The notes beneath the pieces are model-generated. The model was not told the origin of the DNA. It saw nothing but the letters and a program-made list of their open reading frames with translations, and searched no databases. The position numbers and the translations under genes were made by a program. Positions 1-8,625 of a DNA stretch of 64,000 bases are shown here, piece after piece (positions within the stretch are counted from its first letter, which is position 1; each line of letters begins with the position of its first letter). The stretch is taken from assembly GCF_020639365.1 (NCBI RefSeq), contig NZ_JAINUL010000001.1, forward strand, positions 8,362,609 through 8,426,608. The letters run 5' to 3'. The stretch is from Streptomyces flavotricini (GTDB lineage Bacteria; Actinomycetota; Actinomycetes; Streptomycetales; Streptomycetaceae).

Positions 1-300
1 GTATCTATGCGCTGCGCGCATAGAAGAGACCCCCCCGAGCTGCGCTCGGGGGGCTCGGCTTCGCCGAGCAGGGCTGCTCCCTTCGGGAGCAGAGTCCTTC
101 GCTGCGCTGCGGACGCTCAGGGTTCCGCTGCGCTTCACCCTGAGCGCCTGCTTCGCAGGCCTGGGAGTTCCGCGCTGCGCGCGGAGGGTGACTCCGTTTC
201 ACGGAGTCTGGGCCTTCGGTCAGTTGGGGTGTCCGCTCCGCTCCCACCCCTGCTCCTTTCGGCTTCGCCTCCAGGAGGAGAGCCCGCTGCTGCGGGCTGC
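1..300. repeat. Telomere-like array of hairpin palindromes
   Basis: The first 300 bases are nearly continuous short perfect inverted repeats with three-base loops. Stems pair at 5-12/16-23 (loop TGC), 31-40/44-53 (TGC), 54-59/63-68 (TTC), 74-81/85-92 (TTC), 115-123/137-145, 146-151/155-160 (TTC), 169-175/179-185 (TGC), 190-197/201-208 (TTC) and about 281-287/292-298. On the complementary strand the loops read GCA or GAA, the stable triloops known from Streptomyces telomeres, where the 3' overhang folds during terminal patching. The sequence is not the archetypal Streptomyces end, and the outermost palindrome usually present may be missing, because the first hairpin begins only 4 bases into the window. 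A terminal helicase gene follows directly, which supports a replicon end. Confidence 0.85.
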
Positions 301-403
301 CAGCCGTAGAGGGGCTGGTGTTTCCTTCGCCCAAAAGTTTCTGAGAATCCGGCTTTCCTCTCGTTCCTGTTTCTGTCTCGCGGCTGGACTCTGCAAAGCC
401 CAG

Positions 404-2821
404 TCAGGTGAAGGCTGGTGAAGGGTTCTCGTCAGTCCATTCGTCTTCGAAGAGGGCTGCGAGGAGGACTTCGTGCTCGGGGTTGAGCTGGCCGGCGCGG
501 TGCTTGGTACGGGCCTTGGCGAACCAGGGGCCGATCTTGATGGTGTCACCGTCGACGGTGATCGACTCGCGGGCTGCTGGAGCTCGACGCTCGCGGTGGA
601 GGAAGAGTTCGAGGATCTGGACGGTCTCGGCGAAGGTGCGGCGGGCTACGGGGCGGGGGGCCAGTGTGCTGGTGGTGGGGGTGAGGTCGAGGGCGGCGAG
701 AAGCTCACGCTGGCCGGCTTCCAGGCTTGTCCATTGGGTGAGTTGGCGGATGGCCCAGCTGCCGATGCTCGTGCTGGCGACAAGGGTGTCGGGTGTGAGG
801 GGGCGTCCGGTTTCGATGTGATGGCGGGCCAGGTGGTACTTGCGGTGCCAGTCGGGGCCGTACGGGAGGAGCCAGTGGGGGTCGATGGCCTCAAGGTCCG
901 CGGCGCGGGCGGGGTCCAGGTGGCCACGTCCGGCGAGGGATCGCTGTTCGGCGAGCCAGGCGCCGACAGGGGTCGTCGAAGGTGCGGCGAGGTGGCCGTG
1001 GGCGCGGTGGTAGTCGGTGACGGCGGTGAGGCGGGCCCGCCAGGCGGCCTGGTGTTTGTCCCAGATCATGCCCAGGGCGTCGAGTTCGGCGGTCCAGTCC
1101 GTCTCAAGGCTGCCTGCTGCCCGGGCGTCGCGCATGGCGGTGACGAAGCGGCCGAGCTCAAAACCGGCGGTGTCGGTGTAGGTAGCGGGGACGTCGAGGT
1201 GGCCGTAGGCATCGTGAAATGCCTGGGCGGATACGAGGCCTTCGCGGCGGGTGCGGGTGAGGGCACCACGAGGGTTGAAGGCGATGAGGTCCATGGCGCG
1301 GGCGATGCGTTCGGGGTGGATGGTGAAGTCGAAGTGCCAGCGGTGCTGGATGAGTCTGCTGGTCTCGGCCGGCAGGCGGTTGGCCTTGTTGGGAAGGCGT
1401 TCGAGGATGCGGTGGTCGTGGCTGGCCAGGGCGGTGGTGATGGCCCAGACGGGCTCGTATGCGCTGCCCAGGATGTTCTCGGGGTCGGCGCCGGGCGGGA
1501 TGTAGAGGGGGATGATCAGGCTGGCGACCTTGCCGCTCACGGACAGGCGCAAGGACCGGCCGAGGGCTTGGACACAGCGGCGGACACTGCGGGTGGGGTC
1601 GGCGAAGACGACTGCGTCCACGCTGGGGATGTCGACGCCTTCGGCGATCAGCTTGGCGTTCGCGAGAATCGCGAAGGGCGCGGCAGCGAAGTCGGCGAAG
1701 ATGTCGGCGCGCTGCTGCGCGGTGTGCTCGCCGTGGACGAAGAACAGCTGCGGATCCACGTCCGGGCACAGATCGGCGGCGGTGCGGCGCAGCTGGCGCA
1801 GGGTGTGGCCCAGTTCGCGGGCAAAGCGTTTGGCGTCTTCGACGAGGTTGAAGTAGACCAGCACCCGGCGCAGCCCATGTTCGGACATCGCTTTGAGGAC
1901 GGCCAGGTGGAGGGCTGTGGTGCGCAGCGCGCCATCCATTTTGAGACTGCCGTCTTCGGTGGTGGGAAGGTTGAGGCGCTCGCGCAGTTGTGCGTCGTTG
2001 AGGGTGGGTACCACGATGCGGTAGTCGGCTGCTCGGCCGTCTGCGATGGCCTGGGCGAGGGGATACTCGTGGATCTTTTTGCCGTAGACGGCTTCGTTGT
2101 CCATCGAGTTGGCGAAGTCGTCGACGCTCGGCGCCGGGGTGTGCCATCGGCGGGGGCGGGCGGTATCGGCGGATTCCGACAGGTCCGGGCCAGCCAGGAT
2201 CCGCGGGGTGGCGGTCATGTAGAGGCGGCGATCGGCGCGGATACGGGTGGCGTCGTTGACGACGGCCCATTTCTTGTCGGTACGGCCCGCGATCCGGTGC
2301 GCCTCGTCCATGACCGCCAGGTCGAACGCAGGCACCTCGAACTGCGTGTGCCACGTGTTCTCGATCTTGTCGAGGGAGTCGTAGGTGCAGATCACCGTCA
2401 GCGCCGGGAGCCGGTTTGCTCCCTCCCCCACCTGCGACATCAGCCCGGCCAGAGCGCGGAAGTCACCGGTTGAGCGGACCCGGTGGGTGACCAGCACGTC
2501 ATGGCCGGAGGCATCCATGGACGAAACGATCAACATGTGCTCCGTGTGGCCGTCTCCGCGCCAGGCCAGCGCGGTCTGCACGGCCAGGTCCAAGGTCGGC
2601 ACCACGAACAGCACCAGTTTGGCGTCGAGGGCATCAGCGATCCGGATCGAGGCAAGGGTCTTGCCGGTGCCGGTCGCCGACACATAGAGCCCGCGCGTAC
2701 CCGGCCGGCGCAGATGCCGTACCGCCTGCTGCACTCCCTGGGCCTGGTCCGGGAAGAGATGGGACCGTTCGGGGCGGCCGGGCAAGGGTGGGGTGAGGGC
2801 TGCGGTACTCATACCGACCAT
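404..2821 (-). CDS. ttrA: Terminal DEAH-box helicase (TtrA-like) with helicase-associated repeats
   Basis: This is a superfamily 2 helicase of the kind found as the outermost gene on many Streptomyces linear replicons, where it has been linked to end transfer or maintenance. Visible motifs are Walker A SATGTGKT (about residues 48-55), DEAH (172-175), motif III TATPR and motif VI QALGRSLRL. The C-terminal 300 residues carry repeated helicase-associated modules with recurring 'YHRAHGHL'-type patterns and conserved Trp residues, thought to bind DNA. The ATG at 2821 was chosen; a second ATG at 2812 and a GTG at 2875 are also in frame, and no start has a convincing ribosome site. It reads toward the telomere, which begins 100 bases beyond its stop. 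Function is inferred from family and position. Confidence 0.88.
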   Translation of the reverse strand: MVGMSTAALTPPLPGRPERSHLFPDQAQGVQQAVRHLRRPGTRGLYVSATGTGKTLASIRIADALDAKLVLFVVPTLDLAVQTALAWRGDGHTEHMLIVSSMDASGHDVLVTHRVRSTGDFRALAGLMSQVGEGANRLPALTVICTYDSLDKIENTWHTQFEVPAFDLAVMDEAHRIAGRTDKKWAVVNDATRIRADRRLYMTATPRILAGPDLSESADTARPRRWHTPAPSVDDFANSMDNEAVYGKKIHEYPLAQAIADGRAADYRIVVPTLNDAQLRERLNLPTTEDGSLKMDGALRTTALHLAVLKAMSEHGLRRVLVYFNLVEDAKRFARELGHTLRQLRRTAADLCPDVDPQLFFVHGEHTAQQRADIFADFAAAPFAILANAKLIAEGVDIPSVDAVVFADPTRSVRRCVQALGRSLRLSVSGKVASLIIPLYIPPGADPENILGSAYEPVWAITTALASHDHRILERLPNKANRLPAETSRLIQHRWHFDFTIHPERIARAMDLIAFNPRGALTRTRREGLVSAQAFHDAYGHLDVPATYTDTAGFELGRFVTAMRDARAAGSLETDWTAELDALGMIWDKHQAAWRARLTAVTDYHRAHGHLAAPSTTPVGAWLAEQRSLAGRGHLDPARAADLEAIDPHWLLPYGPDWHRKYHLARHHIETGRPLTPDTLVASTSIGSWAIRQLTQWTSLEAGQRELLAALDLTPTTSTLAPRPVARRTFAETVQILELFLHRERRAPAARESITVDGDTIKIGPWFAKARTKHRAGQLNPEHEVLLAALFEDEWTDENPSPAFT

Positions 2822-2951
2822 GCTCGCAGCAGCGACAGGACGCGTGGAGAAAATGCGCTGGGTGGGGCGCACCACACCCGGGAGCGGAGGCGTTCCGGCT
2901 CCTTGGTCGGATGCGGCCCCCTCGCAGGAGTGGGCCTTCCTCTCTCCTCGC

Positions 2952-3581
2952 CTATGGAGACGGCGTAAGTACCGTGCCGGACTGAGACTGGGCCGGCAGC
3001 GGCGCAGGGGGCGTGGTCTGTTCGGCGAGTTTGCGGTAGCCGGTCGTGGTGAGGGCGCGCCAGGCGCGGTAGAACCCGAAAGCGGTCACTGTGCCGAACA
3101 CGGTGGTGGCACCCAGGGTGAGCGCACGGTGATCGAGGGGGTATCGCAGCATGGCCAGGTCTGCGGTGAGAGTCAGGGCCGCGGTGTTGAGGAGCCATCC
3201 GCGACAGATCCGCACGCGGGAGCGGGCGTAGTCCGCCCGGGCGGCCAGAGTGGGGAAATCGGCCAGGCGAAGGCGTGCCTGTGCGTAGGCGCTGCTGGAG
3301 GCGAAGTACTGGGAGCGCAGGCGGCGGCGTTGGGGGGTCAAAGCGGTGTCGGCGGCCCGGTCGAGGAGGATACCCAGGGCGTAGGCGGCAGCGAGGGACA
3401 CGCCGGTGGCCAGGGAGGAGCCCGCCACGGGGGCGAGTTTGGCCGTGTTGGCAGGGCCGATCACGGCGATGAGGAGCAGCGCCGCCGCGGTGAGTGTGCC
3501 GATGCCGACCACGAGGACCTCGATGAACATCGCGGTGGCGGCCGCCAGTGCGGGGGGTTCCGGCTGTGCAGAGTTCTTCAT
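2952..3581 (-). CDS. Multi-pass membrane protein paired with RelA/SpoT gene
   Basis: The 209-residue product has about four hydrophobic segments (near residues 17-40, 52-72, 130-150 and 152-172) separated by a basic, Arg-rich cytoplasmic stretch around residues 80-128. I do not recognise a named family. The ATG overlaps the TGA of the upstream RelA/SpoT-type gene as ATGA, so the two are translationally coupled and probably act together. Small membrane proteins coupled to nucleotide-making enzymes occur in predicted antiphage or toxin modules, so an effector or anchor role is a reasonable inference, not shown by sequence. The tail is Pro/Ser-rich. Confidence 0.75.
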   Translation of the reverse strand: MKNSAQPEPPALAAATAMFIEVLVVGIGTLTAAALLLIAVIGPANTAKLAPVAGSSLATGVSLAAAYALGILLDRAADTALTPQRRRLRSQYFASSSAYAQARLRLADFPTLAARADYARSRVRICRGWLLNTAALTLTADLAMLRYPLDHRALTLGATTVFGTVTAFGFYRAWRALTTTGYRKLAEQTTPPAPLPAQSQSGTVLTPSP

Positions 3582-4558
3582 AGGGCAATCCCCCAGATTT
3601 GTGCCATGTCGGTGAGCATAGTTTCCGGCAGCTGGCCGTCCCAGGTGCTCTTGAGACGGAAGCGGGCATGGGCCAGCCGTTCGAAGATGATCAGGCTTTC
3701 CGGCTGGCTGGCCAGCATGTAGCGGCCGTGCTTGAGGAAGTGGTCGCTGGTGGGGCCGTAGTCGGCGTAGGCCCGCTGGATGCGTGAGCGGTAGCGTTCG
3801 GCGAACTCGGCCAGGCGCTCGCCGTAGGCGTTTTCGTCGTCGATGGTCTGCGCCAGTACGTCGAGGATGTCGTGCGACAGGTCCCGGCTGTAGGGGTGGT
3901 CGGTAAACGTGCGGTAGACCTGTTCGGCCATGTCAAGGAGCAGGTTGCTGCGCACGAGCTCGGGATGCTGCGCCATTGCTTCCACCCCCCGTTCGACCTC
4001 GAGGTCGTACAGCTCGACCAGCGCAATCAGACGGTATAGCGAGCGACTGACATCGGTGGGTGGGGTGACGCCGGGCTTGTAGAGGAGCCGGTGGGACATG
4101 CGCGACCACAAGTCGACCGCTTCGGTGCGCAGTTGGATCTCGCACTGATACGGGATACCGTCCGGGTCTTCTTCTTTGCCGAACATGACGGCCTGGACGT
4201 GCAGCCGCGGGTAGCGCAGGCGGTACTGGTCGTCGTGGGCGTCACGGTCGTCCTGCACCTCGATGATCTCGAGGGACTCTTTGATCACTTCCAGGGCAGG
4301 GTCAAGCAGCCCCCTGTGGGGCACGACCAGACGCACTCCGGCTTTGTCGGTGATCTGGTTCCAGGGGTCGGTGTAGCGCTTGCGGTACACCTTGGTGTTG
4401 AAGCTGCTGACTTCCTTGGCCCGGGAGGTCACCTGACAGGCGATCCCCTTGCGTGCGGCGCGGTTGAAGAGGTGGGTCGCGGTGGCTTTGGCCGCCTTAT
4501 CGATGCGCGGCCACTCCTGCTGGTAGCGCTGGAAGGCCTCATCGACGGTCAGAGGCAT
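3578..4558 (-). CDS. RelA/SpoT-type (p)ppGpp synthetase-like nucleotidyltransferase
   Basis: The 326-residue protein has a RelA/SpoT synthetase domain at residues 15-165. The R-x-K-x3-S-x3-K element is present as RAKEVSSFNTK (46-56), followed by ITDKAGVRLVV (69-79), a YPRLH motif (116-120) replacing the usual GYxSxH, and the acidic CEIQLRT motif (139-145). All residues expected for ATP and acceptor-nucleotide binding appear intact. There is no HD hydrolase, TGS or ACT domain, so it resembles small alarmone synthetases or their toxic relatives. The ATG at 4558 was chosen because the domain begins just after it; the frame is open to 4678 but lacks similarity there. It sits 46 bases after the NA37-like gene and overlaps the membrane gene by ATGA. 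Product identity (ppGpp, ppApp or RNA pyrophosphorylation) cannot be read from sequence. Confidence 0.85.
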   Translation of the reverse strand: MPLTVDEAFQRYQQEWPRIDKAAKATATHLFNRAARKGIACQVTSRAKEVSSFNTKVYRKRYTDPWNQITDKAGVRLVVPHRGLLDPALEVIKESLEIIEVQDDRDAHDDQYRLRYPRLHVQAVMFGKEEDPDGIPYQCEIQLRTEAVDLWSRMSHRLLYKPGVTPPTDVSRSLYRLIALVELYDLEVERGVEAMAQHPELVRSNLLLDMAEQVYRTFTDHPYSRDLSHDILDVLAQTIDDENAYGERLAEFAERYRSRIQRAYADYGPTSDHFLKHGRYMLASQPESLIIFERLAHARFRLKSTWDGQLPETMLTDMAQIWGIAL

Positions 4559-4604
4559 GAAAGCCCCACCAATACCGCGCAAACGGGGATGTTGTCGCCT
4601 GAGG

Positions 4605-5795
4605 TCACGTCTGCGCCGGCAAGCAATCGTCGCCGCTCCGAGCGTGCGGCATCCGAGCCGGGACGGTGAGTACGACACTCTCGAGCCCCGGAATCATCTC
4701 TTTCTGGGAGGGCCGCTCCTCGGGCTGGCTTTGAGGCTTGTGCTGGCGGCCCGCCGCGGCGCCGCTGCTGGTCTTGGTGAGCTTGCCGGTGACCGTGACG
4801 GTGGTGCGGCCGTCCCCGAGATCCTCCAGGGCCACGGTGCCGTCCTGTACGGCTTCCAGCGGCGCAACCAGGAAGGCCCCGTTGGCAAGGTCTACTCGCA
4901 CCTTCTGCAGCCGGCTGCTGATGAGTTCGGTGTTCTTGTCGAAGGCGCGGGTGGGAACGTCGTTCTCGGTCAGGAACGCGGCGAAGTCGTCGCGGTGCGG
5001 TTCCTGCAGGTGGGTTTCGAGGAACGTCACCGGGTCAAGGGTCCCGGCGGAACTCTGGAGCTCGACCATGACGGCCATGACGTAGTCCACCCGTACCTCG
5101 GAGTCCGTGAAGCGGCTGTTGACCCACTCCATGGCCGTGTCGTGGAAACGGCGGGTGAGCTCCCTGGGGTCGTCCTGATGCCGGCATCCCAGGAACTTCT
5201 CGAGGAAGAACCGGGCCACGTCCTTGCCTGATTTCTGAGGGTCCGCGGCCCATCCCTGGAGCCCCTGCTCGGTATCTCCTTCTTCGGAGAACAGAGCCAC
5301 CTTGTACACCTTGGACTTCTCGGTGAACAGCAGGTTCGCGAAGTACTGCATGTCGAAGGTGCGCAGGCCGTCCGTGACGATCTCGTTGGCCTGCATGCCG
5401 GTCTCCTGCTCCAGCTTGACCATCAGCAGCGCGTGCCGGTCGTCCAGGCGGGCAGCGGCGACCAGGAGCAGGCCCGCCGAGCTGGACCCGTTCTGGCTGT
5501 CGCGCAGCGCATGGGCCAGCTCCCCGGAGACCTCCACCAGGTCCTGCCCGCCGGCCAGGTACGCCCGCACGGCATCGGGCAGGGGGGACTTGAGTTCAGG
5601 GTCCTCTACGACCTCGCGCCCCAGCCGATCGAGGACGTCGCGGAGCTTGGCCTGCAAAGCCGTGCGCACGGCATCGTCGAGCCGACAGGCCGTCTCGCTC
5701 AGCTGGAGCGGAAGAGGTTCCTCTCCCTTGGGGCGCTGAGGCACCACGTGAACGATGGCCTGCTCGACGACAAAGTCCCCGAAGTCGGTCCGCAC
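4605..5795 (-). CDS. NA37/YejK-like nucleoid-associated protein
   Basis: The protein (396 residues from the GTG at 5795) resembles the 37-kDa nucleoid-associated family. It has an N-terminal DFVVEQAIVHVVPQ strand-helix, a central helical body with LLLVAAARLDDRHALLMVKL, and the FLEKFLGCRHQDDPRELTRR segment typical of these proteins. Members bind the nucleoid, and several lie in phage-defence neighbourhoods. The start was chosen for its GGGGGCGGGAA leader and agreement with the family's N-terminus; the frame is open upstream to 6206 with atypical content. It heads the telomere-proximal minus-strand set, so it may share a promoter with the synthetase and membrane gene. The last 60 residues are low-complexity and outside the family core. 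Confidence 0.75.
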   Translation of the reverse strand: MRTDFGDFVVEQAIVHVVPQRPKGEEPLPLQLSETACRLDDAVRTALQAKLRDVLDRLGREVVEDPELKSPLPDAVRAYLAGGQDLVEVSGELAHALRDSQNGSSSAGLLLVAAARLDDRHALLMVKLEQETGMQANEIVTDGLRTFDMQYFANLLFTEKSKVYKVALFSEEGDTEQGLQGWAADPQKSGKDVARFFLEKFLGCRHQDDPRELTRRFHDTAMEWVNSRFTDSEVRVDYVMAVMVELQSSAGTLDPVTFLETHLQEPHRDDFAAFLTENDVPTRAFDKNTELISSRLQKVRVDLANGAFLVAPLEAVQDGTVALEDLGDGRTTVTVTGKLTKTSSGAAAGRQHKPQSQPEERPSQKEMIPGLESVVLTVPARMPHARSGDDCLPAQT

Positions 5796-6293
5796 TTCCC
5801 GCCCCCTGCATCCCGGCCCACAGCGCAAGGCCGGACGCCGTCCATCTCCAAGCGCGACCCGGGCCCGCTTTCGCGCCCGGACCGACGCACCTTCGTGCCA
5901 TTGCCCCGCTGCGCCAGGAAAGAGACCTGACGGTCTCCATTCATGCCGCATGACGACAATCTCGGCGCTCATCGTAACGGAGCGTGTATCCAGCACGGAC
6001 AGATACCGACAACGGGGACCGAACACCGGCGGCGGGAAGAAACTCCGGCCCACAATGCGTGCCGGCCTGGGGCGCGTGGGCAGCCGCGAAGCGCCCCTGC
6101 CCACGCGAGGCTCCCGGCAGCGGCCTGCGGCCGGAGCCCGGCGCCCGCTTTGGGCGACCGCCGACTGTCTCGGCACCCCCGAAGGAAAGCGTGTGATGCA
6201 CGTCACTCAATGATTCTGGTGGAGGTGTGCCGGTTCGGTCTCGTCTCGGGCCCAGAAGTAGGAACCTCGTCGCCACCCCTTGAAGGAGTATCC
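5796..6293. promoter_or_regulatory. Divergent intergenic region
   Basis: About 500 bases separate the starts of two divergent genes. Both frames stay partly open but encode Arg/Pro-rich nonsense. It presumably holds two promoters. A GC-rich inverted stretch around 6105-6145 could form a hairpin. I see no clear -10/-35 elements. Confidence 0.4.
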
Positions 6294-7625
6294 GTGGCCC
6301 TGCTCTGTTACTCGGACCTCGATGACGGCCAAGCCGCCCTCTCCACACTCGACGGGCTGCATGCCTCCTTGAGGGGGTGGGTGTTCGATCTCCTGGCTAA
6401 CGCCGAGATCCAAGATCGCTCTTCGCGGCCGCTTGAGCGCTTCACAGCTTCGCCCGCCGATCGAGGCACGAGTGCCGAGAGGATCGCCTTGCAGGCGATC
6501 CAGCTCATCACCTACGCCCAAGAACAACTGCTCCACCGGAACGCATACATCCGCTACCTCTGCCCCGACTGTCCGCGAGAGGGGCGCTCCGCATGCCCCA
6601 GAAGCCGAGGGCCGCACCCGCCGTGGAAAACCGCACCCGCCCCGGCGGCCGGCATGCCATCCGCCAAACGCCCTGTGCGGCCCCAGCCCCTGTTCCCCAC
6701 CCCGTCAAAAGTCGTCGAGCGGCTTCACCTGACGGCCTCGGCGATCGAGCAATCACCGGACGACACCATGGACACGGCCACCCGGGCCTCGATCGCCGCC
6801 AAATTCCGCGAAACGGCGCACCGATGGCAGGTTCGGGGCATCGAAGACAGCGCTGTGGACCTTGAGACGACAAACCCTGGCGAGCTCTACGGCAGGGTCA
6901 CGTTGGCGCTCAGCCGTTCCCACAACGTCGAGCAGGAGAGCACGGACGCCCGGCACTCGCCCGTGAACTTCATCGCGGCCGTACTCAAGAAACTGGCCGG
7001 CTACGTCAGCTCCCAGCCCCTGCCTGCAGCTCGTCAGACCATCGTGGCCGCACTTGTGGCCCGCAACGCCGCCATCGAAGGCGACACCGCCACGGTGGAC
7101 GAATTCACCCGCACCTGGCTCGGCCTCGGCCAGCCGCAGATGTGGCGTGAGGCGGTGGAGGCGGCCCTTCTCAGCGACTGGGTCGACAGGCTGGGATACC
7201 GCCTCAGCCGGGACGCCGAGGTCGCGGAGCTGCTCAAGCGCCACGCACACACCGAACACCGACACCTAAAACCACTGTGGGAACGCAAAGTACGCGGCCT
7301 GCGGTTGCGCATGCTCGACGAACCCGTGTCGGAAAACCTCACGCTGCGAGACACCATCCCCGACCGACGACGTCCCGAGGACAGAGTCCTCGGACATCTG
7401 CAAGACGACCGAGTACGAGACGTCTTACGCTCCCTCACCCAGGCCGAGAAAGCCGTAGCGGCCGTCTACGGCTCAAGCCGTATGACCTGGACCCAGGCCG
7501 CGCACGCTACGGGAGCACACGATCCGGCAGCATTCGGAGAACGCGTACGACGGAAGCTCAAGCGGCTTGGAGCACAGCAAGCCCGAACGGCAGCCGCCGC
7601 ACATCCACAACCGGCATCAAGGTGA
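6294..7625 (+). CDS. Hypothetical protein with sigma-region-4-like C-terminus
   Basis: The 443-residue product starts at a GTG preceded by AAGGAG six bases upstream, which fixes the start. It is acidic and helical, with a low-complexity Pro-rich linker near residues 90-125. The last 60 residues (LTQAEKAVAAVYGSSRMTW onward, then a basic RRKLKRL helix) resemble a sigma region 4 or similar helix-turn-helix. I do not recognise the family. It diverges from the NA37/RelA-like set, and a small membrane protein gene overlaps its stop. A regulatory role for the telomere-proximal cluster is possible but unproven. Confidence 0.75.
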   Translation: MALLCYSDLDDGQAALSTLDGLHASLRGWVFDLLANAEIQDRSSRPLERFTASPADRGTSAERIALQAIQLITYAQEQLLHRNAYIRYLCPDCPREGRSACPRSRGPHPPWKTAPAPAAGMPSAKRPVRPQPLFPTPSKVVERLHLTASAIEQSPDDTMDTATRASIAAKFRETAHRWQVRGIEDSAVDLETTNPGELYGRVTLALSRSHNVEQESTDARHSPVNFIAAVLKKLAGYVSSQPLPAARQTIVAALVARNAAIEGDTATVDEFTRTWLGLGQPQMWREAVEAALLSDWVDRLGYRLSRDAEVAELLKRHAHTEHRHLKPLWERKVRGLRLRMLDEPVSENLTLRDTIPDRRRPEDRVLGHLQDDRVRDVLRSLTQAEKAVAAVYGSSRMTWTQAAHATGAHDPAAFGERVRRKLKRLGAQQARTAAAAHPQPASR

Positions 7626-7789
7626 TGACCATCCTGGACAGCGCACTGCCCGACTTCCTCGGCAGCCTCGCAGCAGCACTCGTCCTCGCAGCCGGCCAAT
7701 ACACCAGGCGATCGATGAAACGCCGACGAGCACATCTGCCAGGCCGGACCGAGTCCACGCACGAGCGCGTGGACTCGCCACCCCCTTAA
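7625..7789 (+). CDS. Small membrane-associated protein (54 aa)
   Basis: The ATG overlaps the upstream stop as TGATG, implying translational coupling. The product begins MTILDSALPDFLGSL, has one hydrophobic segment at residues 8-25 and then a strongly basic RRSMKRRR cluster. This 'short helix plus Arg patch' pattern is common in small Streptomyces proteins encoded on mobile elements. No function is known. Confidence 0.6.
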   Translation: MTILDSALPDFLGSLAAALVLAAGQYTRRSMKRRRAHLPGRTESTHERVDSPPP

Positions 7790-7929
7790 GAACCGTGCCC
7801 GCGCGCGACCCCAACCAGCCGAACGCCACCGGTGCCAGTCCAACCGCAGCTGCCTGTGAGCGGCCGCGGGAAAAGCCGAACCCCCCGCAATCGGGCACCC
7901 CGTACCGGGGCGGGTCTCGGGGCCGGGCC

Positions 7930-8625
7930 TCAGAGGGTCACGGTGCGCTGGTATTCCTGAACGCGCTGAGCGAGCTCGTCCTGCGGGGTGTCCGCCCACC
8001 GGCTCAGCCGGGTCCAGGGCACACCCCCCGCCCTTCCCACCAGGGCCACCTCGTTCATGGCCTGGCCGATCAGGGCGTGAGCCGCACCCAATGAGGCCAT
8101 GGCCAGCTCGGCGCCCTCGGCCGCCGGCATGGAGCCGGCCACCCTCAGCTCCGTCAGGTGCCGTACCGCGTGAGTGATCAGGTCGGTGACGAAGGATGGC
8201 ATGTCCGAGGAGACGCATGATCCCCAGGACCGAGTGTTCCGCCCGGCCGGCTCCAGAGGGTCGGCCGGCGCATCCGAATCCGCGGCCTGCCCGTGGCGTT
8301 GGGCTCTGACGTGGTCCCACACCCATTGATAGGACACGCCCGTGTCCTGGCTCTGGACGAGCGCCTGATAAAGCCCGAAGACGTCCCGGCGCTGCTCCGG
8401 GCTCTTGGCCGCGTCCTCGGCGAGCAGCTCATCCAGGCGCTCCTGGCATGCGCGCTGCTCGGTCTCGGTGACCGGCCCCGGCTGGGGCGCGATGAGGGAG
8501 AGCGCGTTCATGACGTACTCGCGGGAGACCTGGTGGCGGGCGGCCAGGGAGCTGGGCAGCTTGTCGCCGTCCCGGTGGTCCCGGCGGATCGCTGCCGGCA
8601 GGTCATGCTCGTCAGGTGCGGTCAT
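7930..8625 (-). CDS. Accessory protein of Tn7-like transposition operon, HTH-containing
   Basis: The 231-residue product is the last gene of a five-gene minus-strand operon and overlaps the preceding gene by 14 bases. Residues 8-45 (AAIRRDHRDGDKLPSSLAAR then HQVSREYVMNAL) look like a small helix-turn-helix. The remainder is helical with no catalytic motif I recognise. By position it could be the target-selection (TniQ-like) component, but it lacks recognisable TniQ motifs. It could equally be cargo. Confidence 0.65.
   Translation of the reverse strand: MTAPDEHDLPAAIRRDHRDGDKLPSSLAARHQVSREYVMNALSLIAPQPGPVTETEQRACQERLDELLAEDAAKSPEQRRDVFGLYQALVQSQDTGVSYQWVWDHVRAQRHGQAADSDAPADPLEPAGRNTRSWGSCVSSDMPSFVTDLITHAVRHLTELRVAGSMPAAEGAELAMASLGAAHALIGQAMNEVALVGRAGGVPWTRLSRWADTPQDELAQRVQEYQRTVTL

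Noticed and set aside
473..2473. Long plus-strand open frame opposite the helicase
   Set aside because: It mirrors the helicase codons (Gly/Val-rich antisense), has no domain and no ribosome site; the helicase strand has clear motifs.
4605..6206. Longer start for the NA37-like gene at 6206
   Set aside because: The first 137 residues are Arg/Pro-rich and unlike the family; a GTG with a good leader exists at 5795.
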